Assembly: GCA_003669125.1 (NCBI GenBank)
Contig: QWQF01000257.1
Coordinates: forward strand, 1-49,813
Source: Planctomycetota bacterium
Lineage (GTDB): Bacteria > Planctomycetota > Planctomycetia > Planctomycetales > Planctomycetaceae
DNA length: 49,813 bases
Reading direction: 5' to 3'
The notes below the pieces were generated by a model. It did no database searches. It saw only the letters and a program-made list of their open reading frames with translations, and was not told where the DNA came from. A program made the translations under genes and the position numbers. Below, one piece after another: positions 25,681-35,024 of this stretch. The number at the start of each line of letters is the position of its first letter. Position 1 is the stretch's first letter.

Positions 25681-26127
25681 CTACGAGACAATGTTCAAGA
25701 TCGGCAGGCTGAGTTTTTTCGTACCGCCGGTGATTTTGGCTCGCGGAACTTGTGGGAGGAACGCTTCGGCGAACTCGACGATCTGTTCGGGGCACTCGAA
25801 GAGCATGTCGTATTGTCCGTCGCCGTCGTACTCGCAGTTGTCGGTGGTGTATTCGCGGCAGATTTGCGGTCGGTCCTGGTAGATGCCGCACCGGTTGTCT
25901 GGCTGCAAATGGTCGCAGACTTTGTGGACCATCAAATACCAAGTCTCGCCATCGACGAAGATGGAGACTCGGCCGTGGATCAAGTACCAGCGGAAAAAGT
26001 CGAAGTCCTTTTGGACTTTCGGCGTTTCGATCGGCAGAGCGAAGTATCGACAGCACTTCGCGGTGCAGTGGTCGCAGAGGCAAACACCGGATTTCACGTC
26101 CGCTCGGGCAACTTTAGGCTTGGGCAT
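25681..26127 (-). CDS. YkgJ-type cysteine-cluster protein
   Basis: The product is 148 residues from ATG 26127. Near the N-terminus is CLCDHCTAKCC. Later come CDHLQPDNRCGIYQDRPQICREY and two more cysteines (DNCEYDG, FECPE). The C-x(2)-C plus Cys-rich spacing with RCGIYxxRPxxCR is the hallmark of the YkgJ/UPF0153 family. It is thought to bind zinc or an iron-sulfur cluster; the function is unproven. The family often sits near unrelated housekeeping genes, as here beside hisS. Confidence 0.85.
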   Translation of the reverse strand: MPKPKVARADVKSGVCLCDHCTAKCCRYFALPIETPKVQKDFDFFRWYLIHGRVSIFVDGETWYLMVHKVCDHLQPDNRCGIYQDRPQICREYTTDNCEYDGDGQYDMLFECPEQIVEFAEAFLPQVPRAKITGGTKKLSLPILNIVS

Positions 26128-26257
26128 GGAATTCACTCGGGCCAAGTGTCGATGAAGACTGACGATAAAGGTGCGGGATTCTATCGGTCGGCCGATCCGA
26201 TGGGTACGAATGGGCGGCCGTGCGAAAATCCCGCGTCCGGAAGCCGAAATCTCGTTC

Positions 26258-26287
26258 TTGACCCCTTCAAAAAAGCTGCCGTATCAT
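26258..26287 (+). promoter_or_regulatory. Sigma-70-like promoter
   Basis: TTGACC (26258-26263) and TATCAT (26282-26287) are 18 bases apart, each matching five of six consensus bases. The pair lies in the divergent gap and points toward the gene at 26405, about 118 nt downstream. Confidence 0.5.
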
Positions 26288-26404
26288 CTCGGGCGACGTG
26301 TCGGAGACCGTCTTGATCGCGGCCGGAAATTTCAGTGGGAACGAGGATCGTGAGTTTCGCGAATCGTTCGTGCCGAGACGGTTGCTCCAGAAGGAACGTG
26401 CGCC

Positions 26405-27349
26405 ATGAAGAAGTTTGGAATTTGGTTGGTCATTCCGGTCATCATGCTGGCGGCCGGTGGGATGATGCTGGCTTCCCGGCTGACGGTGACCCGTTCCGGT
26501 TGGCAGCAGAAGACCGCCGACAGCAAGACCAAGGTGCTCGACCTGCGGAAGAAGGCGGTCGAGGCCCAGAAGTTGGTCGATACCGCTCGCAGCGATTTGC
26601 AGGAGGCGAGTCATGGCTGGGGACTGCCTCAGAGTCCCTTGCTTCAAGTCGGCGTGGGTGGGGGGCGACCGGGAGTCGTTGTTGCCCAGCAAGTCACCAA
26701 GGGAGGGCAGCTAGGAGTCATCAACGTCGTGTTGGGGACGGCCAATAGTTTGCAACTGAACTCCGTGGTCTATGTCTTCCAGCCGTCCCCTGACGGAGTG
26801 GGCACGAGCTTTGTGGGACCGTTCAAGGTCGGCGCGACTCAAGAGACTCAGGCCGCGTTGACGTCCGGTTGGCGGCTGCGTCCGGAAGACGTGGAGCAAT
26901 GGGACAAGGCGTGGCGGTACGGTCCCAACTGGCGCATCCGTTTGAGCATTCCTCGTCAGCACAAGACTCAGTTCACGGACTTCGAGGTGATCATGCTCAA
27001 AAAGGATGAGGTGCTGGCCGAGCAACAGCTGCACCTGCAGATGCAGCAGAACTCGAAAACGAAAGCAGAATTGCATCTGGATCTGCGCATGAGGGAGCTC
27101 AAGGGCGACCCGGATCAGGCCAATCAGAGCCTCGACATATATCTGCTTCAGGGATATCACAAAACCGTGGCCGACTTGGAAGACGACCGCAACAAAGTGC
27201 AGGCAGACGTGGACGCTCTGCGGCGACACATCAAACGGACGCGTGACGAGATCGAACGGCTGAATCAAGAGAACACTCAGTTGGCCGAGGAAGGTTCGAG
27301 CGACGTCCCGAAAGCGGCGACCAGCCAAAAGGCCAACAGCCAGAACTAG
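26405..27349 (+). CDS. Membrane-anchored coiled-coil protein of unknown function
   Basis: The product is 314 residues. AAGGAA precedes ATG 26405. A single hydrophobic segment at residues ~5-24 (IWLVIPVIMLAAGGMMLAS) is followed by a helical stretch. A compact, probably beta-rich domain comes next (QLGVINVVLGTANSLQLNSVVYVFQP). Residues ~195-300 form a long charged coiled coil (VADLEDDRNKVQADVDALRRH, then RDEIERLNQENTQL). The shape suggests an inner-membrane anchored structural or regulatory protein with its bulk outside the cytoplasm. I do not recognise a family. The rhomboid protease gene follows 49 nt downstream. Confidence 0.8.
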   Translation: MKKFGIWLVIPVIMLAAGGMMLASRLTVTRSGWQQKTADSKTKVLDLRKKAVEAQKLVDTARSDLQEASHGWGLPQSPLLQVGVGGGRPGVVVAQQVTKGGQLGVINVVLGTANSLQLNSVVYVFQPSPDGVGTSFVGPFKVGATQETQAALTSGWRLRPEDVEQWDKAWRYGPNWRIRLSIPRQHKTQFTDFEVIMLKKDEVLAEQQLHLQMQQNSKTKAELHLDLRMRELKGDPDQANQSLDIYLLQGYHKTVADLEDDRNKVQADVDALRRHIKRTRDEIERLNQENTQLAEEGSSDVPKAATSQKANSQN

Positions 27350-27398
27350 AGCGGCAGTCATCTCGGCTTCGCTCGGCGGATTCCTCACGGTGCGTGAC

Positions 27399-28289
27399 AT
27401 GGGTTTCGAAGATCGCGACTACTATCGAGACCCCGAATGGCAACCGGATCGCGGCGATCATTCCGCAATCCGCTGGTTGATTGTGCTCTGCATCGGCGTG
27501 TTTGTTGGCCAGTTAATCGACGCTCGCGTCACGAACTGGCTGGCGCTGACGACCGGCGACGACGTTCCGAAGTGGCAAGTGTGGCGGTTGCTGACTTACG
27601 CCTTCTGTCACGACACCAAGAACGTGTTGCATCTGCTGTTCAACATGATCTGCCTGTGGTTCTTTGGTCGCACGTTGCAGGAGCGTTTGGGGAATCGCGA
27701 GTTCGTTGCCTTTTATCTGCTGGCCGCTGTTGTCGCGGGACTGAGTTACCTCGGCTTGCACGCCGGACTGTTGCGAGATCGCTCGTTGGTCACAGGTGCA
27801 TCGGGCGCGACGATGGCGGTGATGGCCTTGTTCGCCATGTGGTATCCGCGTCAGCAAGTGTTGCTGTTCGGGTTGTTGCCGGTTGAAATTCGGTGGCTGG
27901 TGGCGGCGTATGTCGTGATCGACACGCTGCCGATCTGGGCGGCGTTGCGGGGTGATCACGTCAGCGACGGCGTCGCTCATGCGGCCCATCTGGGCGGGTT
28001 GCTGTTCGGCTTCGCCTACCACATTTTTGAGTGGCGGCTTTCCAACTGGCTGAGTTTCCGCCGTGTCCCGACGTGGTGGCGCGACCGCGAGCGGCGAAAA
28101 GCGGTGCGACTGTACTCGCCCAAATCTGACGCCGTGGAATCGCCGGGCGAAAACGATCTCGACGCCAAAGTCGATGACATCCTCCGCAAGATTCACGAGC
28201 ATGGCGAGACGAGCCTCTCCGACCGTGAGCGGCATGTTCTCTCGGAAGCTAGCCGCCGCTATCGCGAACGCACGACGCGAACGCCCTGA
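27399..28289 (+). CDS. Rhomboid-family intramembrane serine protease
   Basis: The product is 296 residues from ATG 27399 (a GTG three codons upstream is also possible). At least six hydrophobic segments are present. The catalytic Ser lies in G133-A-S135-G and the catalytic His in AAH197LGGLLFG. Between the first two spans is the WR-type loop (VWRLLTYAFCHD), and HLLFNMICLWFFG gives the conserved HxxxN region. Rhomboids cut other membrane proteins within or near the membrane. The C-terminal ~75 residues are a charged cytoplasmic extension. The neighbouring coiled-coil membrane protein is a possible substrate or partner; that is only an inference from position. Confidence 0.93.
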   Translation: MGFEDRDYYRDPEWQPDRGDHSAIRWLIVLCIGVFVGQLIDARVTNWLALTTGDDVPKWQVWRLLTYAFCHDTKNVLHLLFNMICLWFFGRTLQERLGNREFVAFYLLAAVVAGLSYLGLHAGLLRDRSLVTGASGATMAVMALFAMWYPRQQVLLFGLLPVEIRWLVAAYVVIDTLPIWAALRGDHVSDGVAHAAHLGGLLFGFAYHIFEWRLSNWLSFRRVPTWWRDRERRKAVRLYSPKSDAVESPGENDLDAKVDDILRKIHEHGETSLSDRERHVLSEASRRYRERTTRTP

Positions 28290-28294
28290 AAAAT

Positions 28295-28354
28295 CAGCAC
28301 GACGCGCCAGCGAGTGATTGCCCGAGAAAAGCCACTTGCTGGCGCGTCGTGCTG
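28295..28354. repeat. AGCACGACGCGCCAGCGAGT palindrome (intergenic copy)
   Basis: The left arm 28295-28316 and right arm 28333-28354 are reverse complements with one mismatch in 22 positions, around a 16-nt centre. It lies six bases after the rhomboid stop codon. The same arms occur in frame inside the DUF1592 gene at 14676-14743. Confidence 0.88.
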
Positions 28355-28469
28355 GTGTTGCACGCGGAATTCAAGGTGTGCGTTCCATTCGGTCTGCGGC
28401 CACGTCCCGCTAGACTCTCCGCCCGCCGTGAGGCACTTCTTTTTGATTGGCCGGTGAGAGACGTTTGCG

Positions 28470-30377
28470 ATGAGTGATTTTTCCGTGGCCTTTGGCCGTG
28501 AAGTCGATCTTTCGGGTAAGTCGGATGAAGAAGTCTTGGCGGGCTTGGCTTGGTTACCGTCCGCTCGCGACGAACTGCGACATTGCGCGGAGTCCGGTCG
28601 CATCGACAAGTTTTGGCGGGCCTGGTCCAAACGCATCGCCGAGCGTGTTGATCGCCGACAACAGCGGACGCGTGTTGCGAATCGCGGCGGACTGTGGCCA
28701 TGGGGCGACGCGCGTCAGCATCCCGCAAAGCCGGTCTGGTCGTTGATCGAAAAACAGGATTGGCCGCGTCTGAGCCGGTGGGCCTCTCAGCAGTTCCCGG
28801 TGAAGGACGCCTGGAAGGACGAGCGTGCCGAACTGGAATTGCTCGCGCTGGCGGACTGGTTGTGGAGTGGTCCGCGAGTCGATGCGGCGACCGCGTGGCC
28901 ATTGTGGCGGCTCGTGTTGACTCGTGCGTTGGAGTTGGCGGCGTATCTGGCGAAGCCACTGACGTGCGAATTGTCGCCCGATCGAAGACTGCTCGTCACG
29001 GGTGAGTTGCCGTGGTTGCTGAGTCAGTTGTTCGGTGACCTGGGTGGCGTGACCGAGTTCAAACAGCTCGGACAACAATCGCTGCGCAACGAATTGATCG
29101 AACTGACCGACGGCGATGGAACTCCGGTGGCGAGCCTGCTCACGGTCTTGCCGCGCTGGCTCGCGTCGCTGACACGCTCGGTCGAAGTGGGCACGATTGT
29201 GGGTGAGCCGTTGCTGGAAGGGGAGGCTCAACTCCGCTTCGAGGATGTCGTCACGAAGTCGGTCGCGTTGTTGGATCGCGAAGGCCGGATGCTCGGCAGT
29301 GCGAATGGCGACTCGAATGATGCGTTGTCTCGCGCGGCCAAGAAATCAGAAGTCGGGCCGCTGATTCCGATGCTGCTTCGCGGGGCGGAGTTGGTCGGGT
29401 TGGATAAATTGTCGCTGGCGGCGGAGTCCTTGCGATTCCGCCTGCACATCGCGGACGGCGGTTCGAAGGAGAAATTCCGCAGCGAAACATTTTCGGAAAC
29501 CCCTGAAGGGCGGCTGATCGTCACGGACACCGACTTGCCGGCCACTCAATCCGACTGGGCGAGCTGGGCGTGCCTGCGGAATTGGTGGCATGCGACCGCG
29601 AACACGGCACTGGTGCGACACGATGGGCCGAGCGTGAATTTGCAGCTCAGTTTGCTGGGCGTGCCGGTGATCGACGGCGAATGGGGATTGAGCGTGCGGC
29701 TCGATGGCCAGCGGCTGACCTGGACCGACAGTTGGAAATGCAGTTGCTGGAGCAGCGACACCGACATGGACTACATCGAGTTGCTGCTCGAACTTCCTGG
29801 CGGGCCAATGCTGTGTCGGCAAGTGATGCTGTCCCGCAAGGATCATTTCCTGGTGCTGGCCGATTCGGTCTCAAAGGTGGGCCGGCGGCGGATCGATCTC
29901 GAATCGACGCTGCCTCTGCGACGCGGCGTGCGAGCGAAATCCGACAAGGCGACCCGCGAGGCTCGGCTGGTGGCGTCCGATGTCAAGGTACGCTGTTTTC
30001 CGCTCGCCCTGCCGGACGACCGGCTGCACAGCACGGTTGGCGAGTTTGATGCCTCGCTGGGCGAGTTGCGTTTGGCGCAAGCGTCGTCGAGCGAAGCGTT
30101 GTACGCGCCGATCGTGCTCGACTGGTCGCCGGAACGAGCATCCTTCGACGCCGAGTGGCGCACGCTGATCGTTACGGAAGAAGCCCGCAAGCTGGCTCCC
30201 TGGGAAGCGGCTGGCCATCGGCTGCGAGTCGGCAAGCTGCACTTGGTCGTGTACCGCAGCCTGCACACGAACGAAGAATTTCGGTCGGTTCTCGGACTGA
30301 ACACCGACAAAGAGTCGGTCATCGCGCAGTTCAACGCGCAAGGCTACGTGCTGCCGATCGTGTCGGTCGATGCGTGA
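28470..30377 (+). CDS. Large cytoplasmic-looking protein of unknown function
   Basis: The product is 635 residues, with no signal peptide or membrane span. The first third is helical and Trp-rich (RIDKFWRAWSKRIAERVDRR, a WPWGDARQH segment and LALADWLWSGPRV). The rest is beta-rich (WGLSVRLDGQRLTWTDSWKCSCW, then LLLELPGGPMLCRQVMLSRKDHFLVLAD). Helical barrel followed by beta sandwich is the layout of heparinase II/III-like lyases, but I cannot point to catalytic residues, so this resemblance is weak. The gene stands alone and converges with the CobW-type gene across 34 nt. Confidence 0.7.
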   Translation: MSDFSVAFGREVDLSGKSDEEVLAGLAWLPSARDELRHCAESGRIDKFWRAWSKRIAERVDRRQQRTRVANRGGLWPWGDARQHPAKPVWSLIEKQDWPRLSRWASQQFPVKDAWKDERAELELLALADWLWSGPRVDAATAWPLWRLVLTRALELAAYLAKPLTCELSPDRRLLVTGELPWLLSQLFGDLGGVTEFKQLGQQSLRNELIELTDGDGTPVASLLTVLPRWLASLTRSVEVGTIVGEPLLEGEAQLRFEDVVTKSVALLDREGRMLGSANGDSNDALSRAAKKSEVGPLIPMLLRGAELVGLDKLSLAAESLRFRLHIADGGSKEKFRSETFSETPEGRLIVTDTDLPATQSDWASWACLRNWWHATANTALVRHDGPSVNLQLSLLGVPVIDGEWGLSVRLDGQRLTWTDSWKCSCWSSDTDMDYIELLLELPGGPMLCRQVMLSRKDHFLVLADSVSKVGRRRIDLESTLPLRRGVRAKSDKATREARLVASDVKVRCFPLALPDDRLHSTVGEFDASLGELRLAQASSSEALYAPIVLDWSPERASFDAEWRTLIVTEEARKLAPWEAAGHRLRVGKLHLVVYRSLHTNEEFRSVLGLNTDKESVIAQFNAQGYVLPIVSVDA

Positions 30378-30411
30378 ACGTCGCCGTCTCGCTCTCGCGA
30401 GCGCGAAGCCA

Positions 30412-31521
30412 CTACGTTGATGCCAGCGAGAAGCGATGTGTCGGTTGTGGCCGACCGGGGCGGAAGCTTTGCGTTTGATGGAGTTCGACCGTGGCGGTGC
30501 GAGCTTGGCAGGCTTCGGCCACGACGACCGTGACGAGCGCTTGCAGCTCTTGAGGGTCGCAGGCGACGCGGGCGTTGATGATCACGTCCACCTCTTTGAC
30601 TTGGCAGTTCGACGGCAGCGACAGCTCCGGTGCGGTGTCGCTGCTGATGAGATTCGCGACGCCGAAAAAGCCTTCCCACAGGCCGATCGTCTTGAGGTGC
30701 GCGGCCTCGAAACCGGCGGCCTTCAATCGGTCACTCAGTCGTTCCACGATTTCGAGCAGCAGTTCGTCGAGCGCGAATGGTTGCGATGCCGTGACGCTCA
30801 TGCTGCTGTTGAGCCAGCCGAGTTCCGCTTCGCCTTCGGCGTAGATGTCGTAGTCGATGTCGAGCACCTTGCGGCCGAAGTCGCCTTGCTGGTCGAGCAG
30901 CTCCGTCAATGAATCGAAGCCAGCACCGCTGCGGGCAGAGACTCGCAACACCGGCGTGCCGGGGAATTGTTCCTCGAGGAGGTCAATCAATTCTTTCAAA
31001 TCCGTCGGCGTCAATTCGTCGATGCGGTTGATGAGGATCGCGTCGGCTTCTTCGAGTTGCTTGCGGAGAATGTACTCGGCCTTGGGCGAGAAGCCGCTCC
31101 CTTTGTCGCCGCGCAGCACTTTGCGGCCGTGGCTGGGCTTGAGGATGACTGGATACGGCGCGAGCGAAAACTTGGCGTCGTACAACTGCTTGATCGGTTG
31201 CAGCACCGTCGCGACGAGGTCGGTGCAACTGCCGACCGGCTCGGCCAGAATCACGTCGGGAAGTTGCTGCGCTCCCAGCGAGTCGATCGTGCTCATCAGA
31301 TCGTTGAAGCGACAGCAAAAACACGCGCCGGCGACTTCGCTGACGTGAAATCCCTGCGATCGCAGCGTGTTGGTATCGACCAGATCGGTCGCTTGATCGT
31401 TGGTCACGATGCCGACTCGCAGCCCGCGATCCTGATAGTGCTTGGCCAGTCGACCAAGCGTCGTGGTTTTTCCGGCTCCCAAAAAACCGCCGACCATGAT
31501 GTAGCGAATCGTGTGCGTCAT
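30412..31521 (-). CDS. CobW/HypB/UreG-family metallochaperone GTPase
   Basis: The product is 369 residues from ATG 31521. The P-loop is G11-GFLGAGKTT20. The metal-binding motif of COG0523 proteins is present as C67-F-C69-C70 (GACFCC). [12 protein letters not shown] fits the Walker B/switch region, and ILINRIDEL is a variant of the NKxD guanine-recognition motif in which Lys is Arg. The C-terminal region (residues ~250-369) carries the CobW_C-like part. The family delivers metals such as zinc, cobalt or iron to target enzymes, using GTP hydrolysis. The partner is not evident. The gene is divergent from the aminotransferase gene, with 105 nt between starts. Confidence 0.88.
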   Translation of the reverse strand: MTHTIRYIMVGGFLGAGKTTTLGRLAKHYQDRGLRVGIVTNDQATDLVDTNTLRSQGFHVSEVAGACFCCRFNDLMSTIDSLGAQQLPDVILAEPVGSCTDLVATVLQPIKQLYDAKFSLAPYPVILKPSHGRKVLRGDKGSGFSPKAEYILRKQLEEADAILINRIDELTPTDLKELIDLLEEQFPGTPVLRVSARSGAGFDSLTELLDQQGDFGRKVLDIDYDIYAEGEAELGWLNSSMSVTASQPFALDELLLEIVERLSDRLKAAGFEAAHLKTIGLWEGFFGVANLISSDTAPELSLPSNCQVKEVDVIINARVACDPQELQALVTVVVAEACQARTATVELHQTQSFRPGRPQPTHRFSLAST

Positions 31522-31626
31522 TGTTCGTGTCTTTGCGAGGTGTCTGGCAACTGGTGTCGCTTGCGGATCAACGGGCAGGCGGGCATCGTATCGCACCCGT
31601 CCCCGCCCACAACACCGCGAGTCGTG

Positions 31627-32769
31627 ATGAGCGATCTTCCTGACAACCCGCAGCCACCCGCGTGGCCACTTCCGGACGAAGCGGTCGAGGCGGCGTTGCG
31701 GCGGGCGTTTGCCGATGGATCGTGGGGAAAGTATCACGGTCCGAACTGTCGCGAGTTGTCCGCACGACTCGCGGCGATGCACGGCTGCGAGCACATCGTG
31801 TTGACGTGCAGCGGAACGGCGGCGGTTGAGTTGGCTTTGCGAGGACTTCGGATCGGTCCCGGCGACGAAGTCATCCTGTCGGCCTACGATTTCGAGGGGA
31901 ACTTCAAAAACGTGTTGGCCGTCGGCGCGAAGCCGGTGCTGGTGGATGTCGATCCAGTGAGCGGACAACTCGATACCAATCAGCTCGAGGCTGCGCGGTC
32001 ACTGCACACGAAAGCGATCATCGCCTCGCACCTGCATGGCGGAGTGGTTGCGATGCCAGCGGTGCGAGCGTTCGCGGATCAACATCAGATCGCCGTGCTC
32101 GAAGACGCCTGCCAGATGCCGGGCGCGATTGTGCATGGCCGCATTGCCGGCACTTGGGGAGATGTCGGAGTGCTTAGTTTTGGTGGCAGCAAGCTGCTGA
32201 CGGCAGGACGCGGCGGAGCGCTCGTCACTCGCGATGCGGAGATCGTTCAACGAATTCGAGTGCAGACGCAACGAGGCAACGACGCGTATCCGCTCTCCGA
32301 ATTGCAGGCGGCGGTGCTTGTGCCGCAGTTGGATCGGCTGGCCGAACGCAATCAGTTGCGAGCCGAAAACGTGTCGCGGTTGTTGGGCTTGTTGAGCGAC
32401 GTCACCGGGTTGCGGTGTTTCGTCGAGGCAGCGGGGTCAGGAAAGTCACGCCGAGCACAGCCAGATGATTCCCAGCCGGGCTACTTCAAGCTTGGCTTCT
32501 GGTTTGAGGCCGCTTCGTTTGGCTGCTCGCGAGACGACTTCGCCTGCGCGATGCGGGCTGCGGGTGTCGCGTTCGATCTGGGCTTTCGAGCGTTGCATCG
32601 CACGCACGCTCGTGGACGATTTCGGGCCGTGAATGGCTTGCCGCACGCGACCCGCGCGGACGAGGCGATCCTGGTGCTGCATCATCCCGTGCTGCTGGGG
32701 ACGGACGAGGATTTGCGGGCAATTCGCGAGGCGATCAACGTCGGCGAGTTGCTCCGCGACTCGGATTGA
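31627..32769 (+). CDS. DegT/DnrJ/EryC1/StrS-type PLP aminotransferase
   Basis: The product is 380 residues. ATG 31627 is used; the frame continues far upstream but without family similarity. Family features are [17 protein letters not shown] near the N-terminus, [43 protein letters not shown] and the PLP-binding SFGGSK189[10 protein letters not shown]. These enzymes transfer amino groups to keto sugars in surface polysaccharide and antibiotic pathways. No sugar-pathway genes lie nearby, so the substrate is open. It converges with the GAF-HlyD gene across 24 nt. Confidence 0.9.
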   Translation: MSDLPDNPQPPAWPLPDEAVEAALRRAFADGSWGKYHGPNCRELSARLAAMHGCEHIVLTCSGTAAVELALRGLRIGPGDEVILSAYDFEGNFKNVLAVGAKPVLVDVDPVSGQLDTNQLEAARSLHTKAIIASHLHGGVVAMPAVRAFADQHQIAVLEDACQMPGAIVHGRIAGTWGDVGVLSFGGSKLLTAGRGGALVTRDAEIVQRIRVQTQRGNDAYPLSELQAAVLVPQLDRLAERNQLRAENVSRLLGLLSDVTGLRCFVEAAGSGKSRRAQPDDSQPGYFKLGFWFEAASFGCSRDDFACAMRAAGVAFDLGFRALHRTHARGRFRAVNGLPHATRADEAILVLHHPVLLGTDEDLRAIREAINVGELLRDSD

Positions 32770-32777
32770 GCCACGCA

Positions 32778-32790
32778 GTGACTCGGTCAC
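32778..32790 (+). terminator. Weak hairpin with T-run after the aminotransferase gene
   Basis: GTGAC-TCG-GTCAC is followed directly by GTTTTA. The stem is only five base pairs, so termination would be weak. Confidence 0.3.
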
Positions 32791-32793
32791 GTT

Positions 32794-34821
32794 TTACAGC
32801 CAGAAGTATTTCTGGACGAACTCGACGACGTCGCCGAAGAGGACGTAGCCGAGACTGCGTTGGCCGCAGTTGATCTTGGCTCGGACCTCGGCCCCGATAC
32901 GACGCATCGGCAGACGTTCTTTGTCGATATCGACTCGGACGTTGACGATTGCCTTGTCTTTTCCGGTCGATGGATTGGATCGAGTTTCAACCAAACGCAG
33001 TTTGCCGTCGAAGCGATCTTCCGGAGTTGTGGCGAGCATGAATTCGACGTCGAGCGGTGTCCCCTTCTGAGCTTCGACGGCCTTGAGCAAGTGGCCCATG
33101 CGATGCTCTTGGACTTCCAGTTGCAGCCACCACGGACCGGTTTCGTCTTTGATTTCCAGCAAGAGTTCGCCACGTTTGACAGGACGGTGCAACAGTTGGC
33201 GTTCGACTTCGAAGGTCGCAATCGTGCCGGCTCGCGGAGCAACGACAGTGAGGTTCTGAACCCGCCGTTCCAGAATCTTCAGTTGTTTCTGGGCACCTTG
33301 GATTTCGATCTTCGTCGCGTCGATCTTTCCTTCCAGTCGCAGTTCATCAATTTTACTGCCCTGCTTCTTGGCTTCTTCGAGTTCGCCTTGCAAGCTGTTC
33401 AACGTCGCGTGTTTTTCGTTCAGAGTGTTTTGGGCTCCGAGTCGCTGTTGCTGCAACTCGAGGTTGTGCAGACGCAACAGGACCGTCCCTTCTTCGACCT
33501 TCTCGCCACCCTTGATGGCGATTTCGACGACCTCGCCATCCCACGGTGCGAAGATGTCTTTCTGTTCGACCGGCATCAGCCGGCCATCTCCTTCGACGCG
33601 GTATTCCCAGGGCACGAAGCACAACGCGGCGATGGCCGCAGCCACCGCGGCGGTGGTGGCCAGTGCCTTCAATTTGCCGCGACCTTCCAGGAAGCGGAAC
33701 GTCTCGCCGAGCATTTTCCACAGCGGCAACAGAAACAGCCGGTTGTGCAACAGGCTGTTGTGCATCGCTTCGGAGATGTGATCGGACAGCGATTCCACTT
33801 TCTCCTGCATGCCGGGACGCGGTTGGCTTTCGGAGATCTGTTCAATGATCAAGCCGCCGATCGGCTTCTTCTGTTTGTCGATTCGCTTGACGCCCTTTTC
33901 ATCGGTCTTGATGACGGCGTCGCTCTCGAACAGCGGCCAGACGATGACCATGCGAGAGCCGCTCTCCTGGATGTAGTCGGCCAGCGGAGTCGTGATTTGC
34001 GGTGGCAGATGGTCGATCTTGCCGGTGTACGTCAGCGGTTCGCGCATCCGGATGACCTTGTTGGCAATTGCACACATGCGTTTGACGAGGTTGGCTCGCT
34101 GATGCACCGAGTCCTGGCCGCTGATCGCCTTGATGACGGTCTTGTTGCCGTACTGCACGGCGACGCTCAGTCGGTCGCAACCGAGCAACAGCCGACCATC
34201 GTTGGCGGCGGTCGCGGCGACTTCGCCGACGTCCAGGCTGCGGTGCAGTTGCAGCAGGAATTGTTCAAATTGGTCAGAGAGCTTCGCCTTGGACTCTTGG
34301 GTCGGCTTCGGGCTGGCTTGCCGGTCGAGGTAGCGGCAGGCATAGCCACACATCTGCTCGACGAATTGCAGGAAGCCGGGACGAGCCTGTTGCGGTGTAT
34401 CGACGCGCTGGAAAATCTCGACGACGCCCACGCACTGTTTCTGCTGCTGCAACGAGGCGAGCACGATCAAGTCGTTGGTCGGCACTTGCACACCGCTGCC
34501 GTCGTTGGGGCTGTGTGTGCAGGCTTGGCCGTTGGACATGACTTCGTCCAGCAGCTTTTGGTTGAGCACCGGAGCATCGGCTTTCTCGAAGAAGCCGGTC
34601 GTTTTGAGGTTCACGTCGGTGAAGAGGTTGAGTTTGGCGCTGCCGTTACGGAGCCAAACGGCTCCGGCGCGAGCACCGACCGCGCCGACGACTCGACGCA
34701 GGAACTCGCTGAAGAACGCATCCGGCGGCATGTTGGACCGCGAGTGCTCTTCGATCTCCTTGGCGAGCTGGATGATCTTTTCGCGGACTTGTTTAACACT
34801 GTCTGATTCGGTCGTCGACAT
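32794..34821 (-). CDS. GAF-domain plus HlyD-type membrane adaptor protein
   Basis: The product is 675 residues, with the start taken at ATG 34821. Residues ~25-195 and ~215-385 look like two GAF-type sensor domains (AGAVWLRNGSAKLNLF and LLLGCDRLSVAVQYGNKTVI). One membrane span follows near residues 420-437 (TTAAVAAAIAALCFVPWEY). After it comes an HlyD/RND-type adaptor: a lipoyl-like half (DIFAPWDGEVVEIAIKGGEKV), a coiled coil (residues ~490-545), the second lipoyl half (VVAPRAGTIATFEV) and a beta-barrel tail. This joins a cytoplasmic sensor pair to a periplasmic export adaptor in one chain. No ABC or M50 partner gene is in the window. Confidence 0.85.
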   Translation of the reverse strand: MSTTESDSVKQVREKIIQLAKEIEEHSRSNMPPDAFFSEFLRRVVGAVGARAGAVWLRNGSAKLNLFTDVNLKTTGFFEKADAPVLNQKLLDEVMSNGQACTHSPNDGSGVQVPTNDLIVLASLQQQKQCVGVVEIFQRVDTPQQARPGFLQFVEQMCGYACRYLDRQASPKPTQESKAKLSDQFEQFLLQLHRSLDVGEVAATAANDGRLLLGCDRLSVAVQYGNKTVIKAISGQDSVHQRANLVKRMCAIANKVIRMREPLTYTGKIDHLPPQITTPLADYIQESGSRMVIVWPLFESDAVIKTDEKGVKRIDKQKKPIGGLIIEQISESQPRPGMQEKVESLSDHISEAMHNSLLHNRLFLLPLWKMLGETFRFLEGRGKLKALATTAAVAAAIAALCFVPWEYRVEGDGRLMPVEQKDIFAPWDGEVVEIAIKGGEKVEEGTVLLRLHNLELQQQRLGAQNTLNEKHATLNSLQGELEEAKKQGSKIDELRLEGKIDATKIEIQGAQKQLKILERRVQNLTVVAPRAGTIATFEVERQLLHRPVKRGELLLEIKDETGPWWLQLEVQEHRMGHLLKAVEAQKGTPLDVEFMLATTPEDRFDGKLRLVETRSNPSTGKDKAIVNVRVDIDKERLPMRRIGAEVRAKINCGQRSLGYVLFGDVVEFVQKYFWL

Positions 34822-35024
34822 GAGGTGACTCACGAGGGGCTGGGCAATCAACCGAGTGACAAGCGGGATTTGGCCTCCAGCCAGACCGCGCTCAACCCTC
34901 ACGAAAACGAGGCCAGACCACCGACAAAACACGGTTTCCCGGCTCAATTTCGCGAGTGTCAGGTTGTATGGCCTGTCGCCAAACAGTGACAAGAGCAAAG
35001 GTTCGGCGCGCGAAGCTGGGAAAG

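Noticed and set aside
24886-26316. 476-codon plus-strand open frame spanning hisS and the YkgJ gene
   Set aside because: It is antisense to two genes with full family signatures and shows no coherent protein features.
32860-34806. 648-codon open frame on the plus strand opposite the GAF-HlyD gene
   Set aside because: It is antisense to a gene with clear domains; the protein is a Leu/Asp/Phe-rich mirror of GC-rich codons with no motif and no ribosome binding site.
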